64,000 bases of DNA from Pseudomonas taeanensis MS-3 (GTDB lineage Bacteria; Pseudomonadota; Gammaproteobacteria; Pseudomonadales; Pseudomonadaceae). A model generated the notes under the pieces. The model was not told the origin of the DNA, ran no database searches, and saw only the letters and a program-made list of their open reading frames with translations. Made by a program: the position numbers and the translations under genes. Numbering within the stretch: the stretch's first letter is position 1; every line of letters begins with the position of its first letter. The stretch spans positions 7,989-71,988 of the forward strand of contig NZ_AWSQ01000008.1 in NCBI RefSeq assembly GCF_000498575.2, in the 5' to 3' direction. Positions 34,293 through 42,572 of this stretch are shown here, piece by piece.

Positions 34293-34493
34293 ATGACCTA
34301 CGGAAAACTCGCTTTTGCCCAGCTCAACACTAAGTACCCGCTGCAGATCCTGAAGAGTGGTGCCGGTTTCTATATCGGCACGGCTGACGAGTCTGGTCCT
34401 ATCTCGAGGGAGTCGGTGGAGTATTACCCCACCGCTGAAGTAGCGGCACAGGCTCTGGCTGGAAACGCCTGGACCCAACGAAGCGACTCTTAG
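34293..34493 (+). CDS. 66-residue protein of unknown function
   Basis: MTYGKLAFAQLNTKYPLQIL... A compact, probably alpha/beta protein with GAGFYIGTADESGPISRESVEYY and an Ala-rich helix near the end (EVAAQALAGNAW). Not recognised. Start fixed by AAGGAA in the leader stem. It is followed by a GGCGGGA/TCCCGCC hairpin (34553-34569). Part of the series of short ICE genes with hairpin leaders. Confidence 0.55.
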   Translation: MTYGKLAFAQLNTKYPLQILKSGAGFYIGTADESGPISRESVEYYPTAEVAAQALAGNAWTQRSDS

Positions 34494-34589
34494 ATCCATT
34501 CGCTTTTGTCCTTGATAGCGTTCCGGTCTTCTCGGACTGAGCAACCTGGCCGGCGGGATTTCCCGCCAGGCCAAGCGAATGCTGATTGG

Positions 34590-34795
34590 GCTTGCTGTCG
34601 TCGACAGCAGACCACCCCAGGGAACCTGAGTCTCATGGTTCCGGCGCGCAAGCGTTGACTCACCCAAGGTCGCCAAGCACTCGGCAGCGCGACCGCATCG
34701 CCTCAGGCGATGGAGTGCATATTTCGAACTACCCACGCGGGGATTCACTCCCCATGGGGTGCGTACCCCCCTGTATTCAACGCGGAGGTACCACC
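34590..34795 (+). ncRNA. Structured leader RNA copy C before radC
   Basis: Hairpins TGCTGTCG/CGACAGCA (34593-34609), GGAACC/GGTTCC (34621-34642), a reduced third hairpin, GGTCGC with GCGCGACC (34668-34694), CATCGCC/GGCGATG (34696-34712), GGGGA/TCCCC (34738-34753), and GTACC (34763-34767) with GGTAC (34787-34791) around the ribosome site. Stem sequences differ from copies A and B while pairing is kept. Position before a radC gene fits the radC RNA motif described by Weinberg and co-workers. Confidence 0.75.
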
Positions 34796-35290
34796 ATGAA
34801 CACACAGCTCACGCTGATTGAAACCACGGACTTCAAAGCCGCTCGTATCGCCCAGGAAAACCGGGTGATCGAAAAAGCCTTGCAGATCCTCGACCAACGG
34901 ATTTTCACCCGAGGCCCCGAATTAACGTCACCCAGCTTGGTAGCCGACTACCTGAAACTGCAGCTTGCGCAGCAGGATCATGAGGTATTCGGCGTGGTTT
35001 TCCTCGATGCCAAGCACCGGGTGCTGCAATTCGAGGTGCTGTTCCACGGCAGCATCGATGGTGCCAGCGTCTACCCCAGGCAAGTGGTCAAACGTGCCCT
35101 GGCCCACAACGCCGCGGCCGTCATCCTCACCCACAACCATCCCTCAGGCTGCCCTCAACCCAGCCAGGCGGATCGAACCTTGACTGCACGGCTGAAGGAA
35201 ACGCTAGCCCTGGTCGAAGTGCGTGTCCTGGACCATTTGATTGTTGGCGAAGGCCGTCCTCTGTCCCTGGCCGAATACGGCTGGATCTAG
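34796..35290 (+). CDS. radC: RadC-family JAMM protein of the ICE
   Basis: 164 residues from the ATG at 34796 behind GGAGG; the frame upstream is leader RNA. It is a single RadC/MPN domain with HNHPSG near 113 and the following Asp in QADRTLTARLKETL, the JAMM zinc site. The N-terminal helix-hairpin-helix of chromosomal RadC is absent, as in other ICE- and prophage-borne copies. Despite its name a DNA-repair role is not established; short RadC proteins are common in conjugative elements. A terminator follows at 35299. Confidence 0.88.
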   Translation: MNTQLTLIETTDFKAARIAQENRVIEKALQILDQRIFTRGPELTSPSLVADYLKLQLAQQDHEVFGVVFLDAKHRVLQFEVLFHGSIDGASVYPRQVVKRALAHNAAAVILTHNHPSGCPQPSQADRTLTARLKETLALVEVRVLDHLIVGEGRPLSLAEYGWI

Positions 35291-35298
35291 CTCACACC

Positions 35299-35320
35299 GG
35301 CGCCTTCGGGCGCCTTTTTC
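35299..35320 (+). terminator. Terminator of radC
   Basis: GGCGCC/GGCGCC stem around TTCG followed by TTTTT. Confidence 0.85.
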
Positions 35321-35344
35321 TCACTTACGCAACATCAGTTACTC

Positions 35345-35416
35345 CACCCACCCTCGCGGGGATTCACTCCCCAGCCCGGGCGACGTGCGTCTCCGTTTTT
35401 CCTCTGGAGATTCACC
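35345..35416 (+). promoter_or_regulatory. Short leader with ribosome-site stem
   Basis: GCGGGGATTCACTCCCC (35356-35372) is almost identical to the segment before radC. TCTCC (35390-35394) pairs with GGAGA (35406-35410) and GTG (35385-35387) with CAC (35413-35415), next to the ATG at 35417. Confidence 0.6.
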
Positions 35417-35767
35417 ATGTCGAAACTGTACGGCGCAACTGCGCTTACCCCTGCGGCGGCACGGATTCTGTCCATGCCGGTGGTATTCACCCCCGAGGCA
35501 TGGCAGCAAGCTGTGAATCTGGAGTCGGCTGACGAGCTGGCCGACATCGAAGACCGCCTCTGCTCCACTCTGGCTGCAGCCTACAGAGCTGTATTCGCCG
35601 CACCCTCGGATGACGTTGTCGACTTCGGTCTTCACCGCCTACCGCCCGATGGCAACCCTCACCAACCGCTCTGGCTGGATCTGCAAGCGAGTCATCAGGA
35701 CGTCATGGGCTCAACCGCCCAGTTGCTGATCTCGCTCAAACCCAACCCTGTGCAACTGGCGGCTTGA
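35417..35767 (+). CDS. 116-residue ICE protein of unknown function
   Basis: MSKLYGATALTPAAARILSM... A soluble, mostly helical protein with ESADELADIEDRLCSTLAAAY, a central conserved-looking VVDFGLHRLPPDGNPHQPLW and a C-terminal helix. Not recognised. It has a hairpin leader and is followed by a stem AGCCCTG/CAGGGCT (35809-35832) ending CTTTT. The order radC - this gene - DUF3275 is seen in PFGI-1-class ICEs, so I take it as backbone. Confidence 0.6.
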   Translation: MSKLYGATALTPAAARILSMPVVFTPEAWQQAVNLESADELADIEDRLCSTLAAAYRAVFAAPSDDVVDFGLHRLPPDGNPHQPLWLDLQASHQDVMGSTAQLLISLKPNPVQLAA

Positions 35768-35809
35768 CGGGATGCGCCTGGTTCATCAGGCGCTCCTCCA
35801 ACCACTCAG

Positions 35810-35839
35810 AGCCCTGGCCTCACACCAGGGCTTCGCTTT
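35810..35839 (+). terminator. Probable terminator after the 35.4-kb gene
   Basis: GCCCTGG pairs with CCAGGGC around CCTCACA, followed by TTCGCTTTT. Confidence 0.6.
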
Positions 35840-35905
35840 TCTCGCAACTGTCCGCTGAGGCCTCGCCCCTCACGGGCTGGCCTCCGCTCTATGAGGAGGA
35901 CGTCA

Positions 35906-36523
35906 ATGATCCACATCGATGGCCAGTTGGCCATTCGCACCATCACCGGCCGGAACGGCAAGTTCAACGTCGGACGCTTGGCAACCTCTATCGGGGAGTT
36001 CGTCATCAAGGACGCCCTCCTTGATCAGTACTCCGAAGGGAAGTACCGCGGCAATTTCGCAATTTCGGAAATTCGCCCGTCGTACTACTCCACTGGTGGT
36101 CGCCTCGTGGTCGAGATCCGCGCGAAAGTCGACAGCATGACGCTGGAGGACGTCGACAACCTCACGGCCGAGGATGCCGCGCAGCTATCACCCAGCGAAC
36201 CCGATCCCCTGGACGAGGAGCCAGTCAGGCCTTCGCCCCCAGAGGCTCCTCGCGAAACAAGGAATCCCACGCCCACGCGGGCCGCCCAGATGCCGGCAGA
36301 CGATGCGCCTTTCGGTATGGACAGTTCCAGCTCGAGCACGAAGCACTCCCAGCCAAACGAAAACGCCGAGCTATTCGGCACCATCTGGCCGTTGGGCAGT
36401 GAAGTTCGCCTCGACACCACAGTGGATCGCCAGCGCCTGCGTGCCCAGTGCGCTCGCCTCGGCGAGCTGGGGTACGAGCTGGATTTCAAACTGCAACTCT
36501 GGAAACGCCAACCACAACCTTAG
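35906..36523 (+). CDS. DUF3275-family ICE protein
   Basis: 205 residues from the ATG at 35906 behind GAGGAGGA; CCTCC at 35881-35885 can pair with GGAGG at 35895-35899. The N-terminal domain reads IHIDGQLAIRTITGRNGKFN, VGRLATSIGEFVIKDALLDQ, YSEGKYRGNFAISEIRPSYY and GGRLVVEIRAKVD, the DUF3275 signature. A Pro/Ser-rich linker (about 95-150) is followed by a short C-terminal block (LFGTIWPLGSEVRLDTTVDR). It is probably a DNA-binding or replication accessory, by association only. The next gene follows after 8 bp. Confidence 0.85.
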   Translation: MIHIDGQLAIRTITGRNGKFNVGRLATSIGEFVIKDALLDQYSEGKYRGNFAISEIRPSYYSTGGRLVVEIRAKVDSMTLEDVDNLTAEDAAQLSPSEPDPLDEEPVRPSPPEAPRETRNPTPTRAAQMPADDAPFGMDSSSSSTKHSQPNENAELFGTIWPLGSEVRLDTTVDRQRLRAQCARLGELGYELDFKLQLWKRQPQP

Positions 36524-36531
36524 GAGCGCCT

Positions 36532-36777
36532 ATGGATCCGCGATACCACAGCGAGGAAGTCTCCAACGAACTCCTGTTGACCTGCAGCGCGCTGCGCGAG
36601 GTCGGCCTGGATCAGGAGGCTGATCTGTTCCGAGAGGCGGTCTTCGATCGCCAGTACGTCGACCTTGCACTTCAGGGCCTGCGGATGCGTGTCCATCACG
36701 CCTCCCCAGATGACGGGCAGTCCGCCAACCAGGCAGCCCATCGGCTGCTTGAACGGCTGAATCGTCTGCTCGCCTGA
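36532..36777 (+). CDS. 81-residue helical protein of unknown function
   Basis: MDPRYHSEEVSNELLLTCSA... It starts at 36532 behind TAGGAG, which overlaps the stop of the DUF3275 gene region. All-helical, acidic and amphipathic (LREVGLDQEADLFREAVFDR, NQAAHRLLERLNRLL). Not recognised. Co-transcribed with the DUF3275 gene. Confidence 0.6.
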   Translation: MDPRYHSEEVSNELLLTCSALREVGLDQEADLFREAVFDRQYVDLALQGLRMRVHHASPDDGQSANQAAHRLLERLNRLLA

Positions 36778-36848
36778 CCCTTAACCAACCACCACCCTGC
36801 CGGGGACTCCCCGCCAGGGAGCCCGGCCACCACATGAGGCCCCACATC

Positions 36849-37220
36849 ATGGGATGGCTATTTTCACACCGCGACAAAGACCGCCTGGTTCAGCTACTTC
36901 TGGAGCCCGCGGAAAGCTTCACCCACAAGCGCACGATTCTGGAGCACGCACTGACCGGCCAAGAACTCTGGACCGTCGTTCAGCTGGAGCTGAAGGTAGC
37001 GAACTTCATCAACGGCAATGCTGTCGGTGACACCTACACCTTCATCAACTGCGATCTGTTGGAGGTTCAGGGGGGACTCTGGGGCAGCAAGTCGATCCCA
37101 GAATCCGCTGGCCCGTATTACTACGGGTGCCCCCTGCACTTCCTGGACATGGCGCCGGACGGCGTCTGTCCGACGTGGCGCGAGGCCCTTCGCAACGACC
37201 AGCCGGCCCGGCCCGCCTGA
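36849..37220 (+). CDS. DUF6927-like ICE protein
   Basis: 123 residues from MGWLFSHRDKDRLVQLLLEP (36849); an ATG at 36834 is in frame. The MGWLF start, NCDLLEVQGGLWGSKSIPES and PYYYGCPLHFLDMAPDG resemble the DUF6927 family of island proteins with the same ends. Function unknown. The leader has CCCTG...CAGGG around CGGGGACTCCCCG (36797-36814), like the neighbouring leaders. Confidence 0.65.
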   Translation: MGWLFSHRDKDRLVQLLLEPAESFTHKRTILEHALTGQELWTVVQLELKVANFINGNAVGDTYTFINCDLLEVQGGLWGSKSIPESAGPYYYGCPLHFLDMAPDGVCPTWREALRNDQPARPA

Positions 37221-37235
37221 TCGACCATCGTCATC

Positions 37236-37299
37236 CACCCCGAGGGGCAGTCCTGCCCCTCCCCGGGCAGGCCCCCATCTGCAATGGAGGCCACACCCT
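37236..37299 (+). promoter_or_regulatory. Short leader with ribosome-site stem
   Basis: GAGGGGCA/TGCCCCTC forms the first hairpin (37242-37261). GGCCCCCAT (37270-37278) pairs with ATGGAGGCC (37284-37292) with one mismatch; the 3' arm holds the GGAGG of the gene starting at 37300. Confidence 0.55.
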
Positions 37300-37902
37300 A
37301 TGCTGTCTACCCCGCTGCACCAGGTCGAGGAATGTCCCGACCTTTACGTTGACGCCTGTGTCTGCGATGAACAGCGCAACCTGGTCTTCCTCTCTGCCTG
37401 GGGCCGCGACACGGCCCTGCAGGAGTTCCTGGCCAGGCTGACCCTCGGTTCCGCCGAGAACGGCCTGGATCAGTTCCACATCACCATGGATGACCGGAAT
37501 CTTCCGGTCTTCCCCAACGTCGATCTGCTGGAAAAGCGCACCACACGGCAGTTCCGCGGCACCTTGTTCGGCAGCCTGCTGCACCTTTGGCTGTTCGACC
37601 GGCGCTGCGCTCGGCCCGACCAGGCCAACCACTTCGCCTATGCCCTCCTCGAGGAGGCGACGGACCCACTCCAGCAGCTATGGCCGCTGGTCACCGAAAC
37701 CTGCCCTTTGCCGCTCCTGCAGCACTGGCGGGAGCCGGTGATGGAGGTCCTCACCCAACACGGCATGCTCCAGCCCCTCCCCGGGGCGCTGGGCGCGATC
37801 AGCGCCTGGCGGCTGTCCATGCAGCTCGACGTGCTCGAACCCGCCCTCGGCGACCTAATCCGCCAAGGGCGATTGACCACCGAGGCTCAGGCAACCGCCT
37901 GA
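37300..37902 (+). CDS. 200-residue ICE protein of unknown function
   Basis: MLSTPLHQVEECPDLYVDAC... Start at 37300 behind GGAGG within the leader stem. Soluble; notable blocks are NLVFLSAWGRDTALQEFLAR, FHITMDDRNLPVFPN and a C-terminal helical part (WRLSMQLDVLEPALGDLIRQ). Not recognised. It lies between the DUF6927-like gene and the DUF6094 methyltransferase, 53 bp before the latter, probably in one transcript. Confidence 0.6.
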   Translation: MLSTPLHQVEECPDLYVDACVCDEQRNLVFLSAWGRDTALQEFLARLTLGSAENGLDQFHITMDDRNLPVFPNVDLLEKRTTRQFRGTLFGSLLHLWLFDRRCARPDQANHFAYALLEEATDPLQQLWPLVTETCPLPLLQHWREPVMEVLTQHGMLQPLPGALGAISAWRLSMQLDVLEPALGDLIRQGRLTTEAQATA

Positions 37903-37955
37903 GCCCTCTTCCCGACTTCGCGCAACTGCTGAACTTCACATACCAAGGAGGCCTT

Positions 37956-39413
37956 ATGGCTTTGATGTTCCCGCGCCTGGCGCACAACTTCGCCCGCAAC
38001 GGCTACTTCCCCACTGACGAAATCACCCTGGAGCGCGCGCTGCAGGCCCTGGCTCCATCCCCTGCCGGCAAGATGAGGATCTTCGATCCCTGCGCCGGCG
38101 AGGGAGTGGCCCTGGCCGAGGCAGCCCATGCTCTTGGGTGCGACCAGGTCGAGGCGTTCGCGGTCGAATATGACCGGGAGCGCGCCGACCACGCACGCAC
38201 CTTGCTGGATCGGGTGCTGCACAGCGACCTGATGGACACCATGATCAGCCGGCAGGCCTTCGGGTTGCTCTGGCTCAATCCACCCTATGGCGATCTGGTG
38301 GCCGACCACTCCGGTGCATCTCAGTACCAGGGCAACGGTCGTCGCCGACTGGAAAAGGCGTTCTACCAACGGACCTTGCCGCTGTTGCAGTACGGTGGCG
38401 TGCTGGTGTTCATAGTTCCGCACTATGTCCTGGACGACGAACTGACTGGCTGGCTCTGCAACCACTTCACCGCACTGCGGATCTACGCGGCTGCCGACCC
38501 CACCTTCAAACAGGTGGTCATCTTCGGCATTCGTGTGCGTCGCCAGGACCTGGCCAGGCCTCGGGAAGTGGCCCAGGTGCGTGATCGCCTACAGGAGATC
38601 GGCGCCGGACAGGAAACCGCCGAGGAGCTGCCAGCCATTTGGCCGTGGGAGCCCTATGCGGTGCTGCCGGCGGTGAACGACCTGGAGCACTTCTACCGGG
38701 TCACCTTGGAGCCGGAGCAGTTCAGTCACGAAATCCAGCGCCTGCGTGGGCTCTGGCCGGACTTCACTCTCCACTTTGGTCAGACTGGCATTCAGCCGCG
38801 GCCACCGGTCCGTGAGTTGTCGCGCTGGCACTTGGCGCTCGCGCTGGCCGCCGGCGCGATCTCCGGAGTGGTGACCTCAAGGAACGGACGCGTCCTGGCA
38901 CTCAAGGGCGATACCTACAAGGATAAGGTCCGCAAGACCGAATCCACCGAGGACGAGGACGGCAACGTCTCCGAGGTGAGGATCCTGACCGATCGCTTCG
39001 TGCCCATTATCCGGGCATGGGACATAACGCCAGGCTCACCGAACCTTGGCAGGGTATTGACCATCAGCTCTACAGCAGTGGCAACGGAAGAGCCTCAGGC
39101 TCCGCCGGCACCAATGACCTTGAGCCCGCTTCCTGGCCCGTTGTTTTCGCCTGGTCGTGTGGTAATGGCCAGCTCCGTCCACCATCTGGTGGAAGGTGGC
39201 CTGCTCAATCCGACCCTCTACTTGAAACGCCATCTGGCGGGAGACTGGGGAGAGCTGACCGATGACGACAAGCAGGCGAACCAGCAGGCCCTGAAGTATG
39301 GGGACCGGCTGTTCTCCGGCTACGACATCTGTGCCGGCGACGAAACCAGGCTCTGGATCATCACCGAAGCCGATCGCAGCGTGACCACCCTGTTGTTACC
39401 TGACGACTACTGA
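37956..39413 (+). CDS. DUF6094-type SAM-dependent methyltransferase
   Basis: 485 residues from the ATG at 37956 behind AAGGAGG; the longer open frame upstream is not coding. Motif I-like FDPCAGEGVALAEAAHALG (about residues 46-64) and the catalytic NPPYGD (about 109-114) are the N6-adenine-type methyltransferase pattern. SAM binding is likely, and the DNA/RNA substrate is unknown. Residues 330-485 form a family-specific C-terminal region with an acidic insert (TESTEDEDGNVSEV). Such orphan enzymes may modify ICE DNA against host restriction; that is inference. Confidence 0.82.
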   Translation: MALMFPRLAHNFARNGYFPTDEITLERALQALAPSPAGKMRIFDPCAGEGVALAEAAHALGCDQVEAFAVEYDRERADHARTLLDRVLHSDLMDTMISRQAFGLLWLNPPYGDLVADHSGASQYQGNGRRRLEKAFYQRTLPLLQYGGVLVFIVPHYVLDDELTGWLCNHFTALRIYAAADPTFKQVVIFGIRVRRQDLARPREVAQVRDRLQEIGAGQETAEELPAIWPWEPYAVLPAVNDLEHFYRVTLEPEQFSHEIQRLRGLWPDFTLHFGQTGIQPRPPVRELSRWHLALALAAGAISGVVTSRNGRVLALKGDTYKDKVRKTESTEDEDGNVSEVRILTDRFVPIIRAWDITPGSPNLGRVLTISSTAVATEEPQAPPAPMTLSPLPGPLFSPGRVVMASSVHHLVEGGLLNPTLYLKRHLAGDWGELTDDDKQANQQALKYGDRLFSGYDICAGDETRLWIITEADRSVTTLLLPDDY

Positions 39414-39439
39414 CCCACCGCCACTCCGGCACCTTCAAC

Positions 39440-39512
39440 CAACCCGCAGGGTATGCACATACCCGGCCGGGTGTCGTGCATGCCCTGCTTCATCCCCCCC
39501 AGGAAAAGCACC
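39440..39512 (+). promoter_or_regulatory. Leader of the second helicase gene
   Basis: ACCCG...CGGGT surrounds GGGTAT/ATACCC (39451-39466), the same nested layout as neighbouring leaders with different bases. The ribosome site AGGAAAA before the ATG at 39513 is only weakly pairable. Confidence 0.4.
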
Positions 39513-41765
39513 ATGAACGATCTGACCCAGACCTTCACCCAGGTCCCTGCCACACCACTCTCCATAGGCCTCACCGACTTCATCGACGAATTCGGCGACG
39601 AGTTGCTGGACTCCCTCAACCGCTCCAATCCACCGGTCTATGCCGGCGACGCCAACGGCGCCCGCCAGTTGGTGATGGATGGTCTCAAACGCACACCCTT
39701 CCCCGCCCAGGCGGAGGTGGTCCAGGCCATCGCCGCGCTGCTGCTCGATCGCAACGAACAGGCCGGCGTCATCAATGCCGAGATGGGCACCGGGAAGACC
39801 ATGATGGCCATCGCCGTGGCCGCCGTCATGCACAGCGCTGGCTATCGCCGCACGATGGTCATCTCTCCCCCGCACCTGGTCTACAAGTGGCGGCGCGAGA
39901 TCCTCGAAACCATTCCGGACGCCCGCGTCTGGGTGCTCAACGAACCCGATACCCTGGTCAAGCTGCTGAAGCTGCGTCAGGAGATCGGTGAGCCCTACGA
40001 CGGGCGTCAGGAGTTCTTCATCCTCGGGCGCGTGCGCATGCGGATGGGGTTCCACTGGCGCCTGGCCTGCTGGCAGCGGAGCGCCGCCGGCGGCCGGCTG
40101 ATGGCTGGCTGCCCGGATTGCGGCCGTGTGCTCGAGGACCAGGAGGGCAACCTGATCACAGTCGAGGAGTTTCACCGTGAGGAGCGCCGCCGGCGCTGCC
40201 CCCACTGTGAGGCGGCTCTGTGGACACTGATGCGCCCGGGCAGAGCGGACGGCGGCAACCGCCGCTCGACGATCCTGAAGTCGATGTGTCGGATCCCGAC
40301 CATCGGCCCCGTGCGTGCCGAGCGGCTGCTGAACGACTTCGGGGAGGACTTCCTTGCCTCGATGCTGGTGGACAACGTGTCCGAGTTCATCAACCTGATG
40401 GACGCCAAGGGCAACTTCATCTTCAGCGATCGCCAGGCCAAGCGCATGGAGCGCGCCATGGCGAACATCGAGTTCGGCTTCGGCGAAGGCGGCTACCAAC
40501 CTACGGAGTTCATCAAGCGCTACCTGCCGGATGGCTTCTTCGACCTGCTGGTGGTGGACGAGGGGCATGAGTACAAGAACAGCGGTTCGGCCCAGGGCCA
40601 GGCCATGGGCGTGCTTGCAGCGAAGGCACGGAAATCCGTGCTGCTGACCGGCACGCTCATGGGCGGCTATGCCGACGACCTGTTCTACCTCCTGTTCCGC
40701 ATCCTCACCCAGCGCATGATCGAGGACGGCTACCGACCGAACGCACGCGGCAGCATGGCTCCTGCAGCCATGTCGTTCATGCGCGATCACGGGGTGCTGA
40801 AGGACATCTACACCGAGCGCGACGGCGAGTCGCACAAGACGGCCAAGGGCAAGAAGCTCTCGGTACGAACGGTGAAGGCTCCGGGCTTCGGCCCGAAAGG
40901 CATCCACCGCTTCGTGCTGCCGTTCACCGTGTTCCTGAAGCTCAAGGACATCGGTGGCAACGTCTTGCCCGACTACCAGGAGGAGTTCGTCGACGTACCC
41001 ATGTCGCCGGAGCAGGCCTCGGCCTACCAACGACTGGCAGCCACACTGACCGCGGAACTGCGCCAGGCCCTGGCTCGTCGAGATACCACGCTCCTGGGCG
41101 TGGTGCTCAACGTGCTGCTGGCCTGGCCGGACTGCTGTTTCCGGACGGAGGTGGTGAAGCATCCTCGCTCCCGGGACACGCTGGCATTCGTGCCAGCGAT
41201 ATTCGGCGACGAGGAGCTGATGCCCAAAGAGCAGGCGCTAGTGGACCTCTGTCTCGCGGAGAAGGCCAAGAACCGCAAGGTGCTGACCTACACCGTGTAC
41301 AGCGGGACGCGCGACACAACCAGTCGGCTCAGGCGGGTGCTGGAACAGGCCGGCTTAAAGGTGGCAGTACTGCGCGCCTCGGTGGATACGGCCAGGCGCG
41401 AGGACTGGATCCTCGACCAGGTCGACCGCGGAATCGACGTGCTGATCACCAATCCGGAGCTGGTAAAGACCGGGCTGGATTTGCTGGATTTTCCGACCAT
41501 CGCGTTCCTGCAAACTGGGTACAACGTGTACACCCTGCAGCAGGCAGCGCGGAGGTCCTGGAGAATCGGGCAGAAACACCCGGTGCGGGTGGTGTTCTTC
41601 GGCTACGCCGGTAGCTCGCAGATCACCTGCCTGCAGCTGATGGCCAAGAAGATCGCCGTGGCGCAGAGCACGTCGGGAGACGTTCCTGAGTCAGGCCTCG
41701 ACTCGCTGAACCAGGATGGTGACTCGGTCGAGATGGCACTTGCCAGGCAGCTTATCGCAGCATGA
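39513..41765 (+). CDS. Large SNF2/DEAD-type helicase with zinc-finger insert
   Basis: 750 residues from the ATG at 39513 behind AGGAAA. Walker A is MGTGKTMMAIA near 90, DEGH box LLVVDEGHEYKN near 346, motif III LLTGTLMGGY. A Cys insert (CPDCGRV near 200 and RCPHCEA near 229) lies between motifs I and II and could bind zinc. The C-terminal helicase lobe has VLTYTVYSGTRDTTSRL, LITNPELVKTGLDLL and QQAARRSWRIGQK. It is the second helicase of this ICE and differs from the one at 6063. A strong terminator follows at once. Confidence 0.88.
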   Translation: MNDLTQTFTQVPATPLSIGLTDFIDEFGDELLDSLNRSNPPVYAGDANGARQLVMDGLKRTPFPAQAEVVQAIAALLLDRNEQAGVINAEMGTGKTMMAIAVAAVMHSAGYRRTMVISPPHLVYKWRREILETIPDARVWVLNEPDTLVKLLKLRQEIGEPYDGRQEFFILGRVRMRMGFHWRLACWQRSAAGGRLMAGCPDCGRVLEDQEGNLITVEEFHREERRRRCPHCEAALWTLMRPGRADGGNRRSTILKSMCRIPTIGPVRAERLLNDFGEDFLASMLVDNVSEFINLMDAKGNFIFSDRQAKRMERAMANIEFGFGEGGYQPTEFIKRYLPDGFFDLLVVDEGHEYKNSGSAQGQAMGVLAAKARKSVLLTGTLMGGYADDLFYLLFRILTQRMIEDGYRPNARGSMAPAAMSFMRDHGVLKDIYTERDGESHKTAKGKKLSVRTVKAPGFGPKGIHRFVLPFTVFLKLKDIGGNVLPDYQEEFVDVPMSPEQASAYQRLAATLTAELRQALARRDTTLLGVVLNVLLAWPDCCFRTEVVKHPRSRDTLAFVPAIFGDEELMPKEQALVDLCLAEKAKNRKVLTYTVYSGTRDTTSRLRRVLEQAGLKVAVLRASVDTARREDWILDQVDRGIDVLITNPELVKTGLDLLDFPTIAFLQTGYNVYTLQQAARRSWRIGQKHPVRVVFFGYAGSSQITCLQLMAKKIAVAQSTSGDVPESGLDSLNQDGDSVEMALARQLIAA

Positions 41766-41770
41766 CTTCA

Positions 41771-41795
41771 AGGCCACCTTCGGGTGGCTTTTTTA
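41771..41795 (+). terminator. Terminator of the helicase gene
   Basis: GCCACC (41773-41778) pairs with GGTGGC (41783-41788) around TTCG, followed by TTTTTT. Confidence 0.9.
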
Positions 41796-41809
41796 TGGCC
41801 GCGTGACCG

Positions 41810-42100
41810 TCACGCATGCGCCCAGACGATGGGCTCTATCCGCGGCTGCTCGCGATGCGCGGCCTGCCACAGGTCATAGGCCGACTGCATGGCCAGCCAA
41901 TGGCGAGCGCGGCCGATGTTGGCCAGCTCCAAGCGATAGGCCATATCGGCCGTAATCGAGGCGCGACCATTGATCACCTTGGACATCTGGACACGCGAAA
42001 AACCCAAGCGCTCGGCCAGGGCGGTCACGGTCATATCGAGTTCCGGCAAAACATCCTCGCGCAGGATCTCTGCTGGATGCGGGGGATTGTGCATAGGCAT
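41810..42100 (-). CDS. higA: HigA-family antitoxin
   Basis: 96 residues. Residues 1-16 (NPPHPAEILREDVLPEL) and the helix-turn-helix (VTALAERLGFSRVQMSKVIN) are the VapI/HigA pattern. It should bind the toxin encoded 12 bp upstream and repress the shared promoter. Gene order is toxin first, antitoxin second, typical of higBA. It lies between terminators of ICE backbone units and is the only leftward unit here. It probably stabilises the ICE. Confidence 0.88.
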   Translation of the reverse strand: MPMHNPPHPAEILREDVLPELDMTVTALAERLGFSRVQMSKVINGRASITADMAYRLELANIGRARHWLAMQSAYDLWQAAHREQPRIEPIVWAHA

Positions 42101-42112
42101 GGGGCAAACCCT

Positions 42113-42391
42113 TTAGTGGTAGTCCTGATAATCGATCAGCTCGGCGTCTTCGCCGTCGAAACGGAAAGTCATTCGCCAATTGCCTGACACGCGAATCGAC
42201 CAATGCCCAGCCAGATCGCCTTTCAGCTCATGCAAGTGATACCCGGGAATGTCCATATCCGTAGGGATCTTGGCTTCGTCCAAAGCAAACAGCTGACGCT
42301 TCAAACGAGGCGCGTGCGCGGCATTGATCCCGCGCGTACTGCTGGTTTCGAAGAAGACCCGAAGTCCTTTGTGTCGGAATGACTTAATCAT
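42113..42391 (-). CDS. higB: HigB/RelE-family toxin
   Basis: 92 residues: MIKSFRHKGLRVFFETSSTR, the central KLHELKGDLAGHWSIRVSG-like block and WRMTFRFDGEDAELIDYQDYH, the plasmid-maintenance HigB pattern with basic residues for ribosome-dependent mRNA cleavage. First gene of the leftward pair. An inverted repeat (TGTAAAC/GTTTACA) 9 bp before the start is a likely operator. Confidence 0.9.
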   Translation of the reverse strand: MIKSFRHKGLRVFFETSSTRGINAAHAPRLKRQLFALDEAKIPTDMDIPGYHLHELKGDLAGHWSIRVSGNWRMTFRFDGEDAELIDYQDYH

Positions 42392-42400
42392 GCCCAGGAG

Positions 42401-42419
42401 TGTAAACAGTTAGTTTACA
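42401..42419 (-). promoter_or_regulatory. Likely HigA operator
   Basis: TGTAAAC-AGTTA-GTTTACA, a perfect 7-base inverted repeat in an otherwise GC-rich region, directly upstream of higB. Confidence 0.6.
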
Positions 42420-42572
42420 GGCGGCAAGAAATTGCAGATATTCCTTGCATGCCAGCAATCGCTCGCTGCCGGCCCGCGGCGCCGGCGCGAACAGGTCGGC
42501 CTGTGCCTGATCTGGCCACGAGGTCCGCACGCCCCACCTTTACGGCGCCGGAAAATACCCACTTCACTAGAA

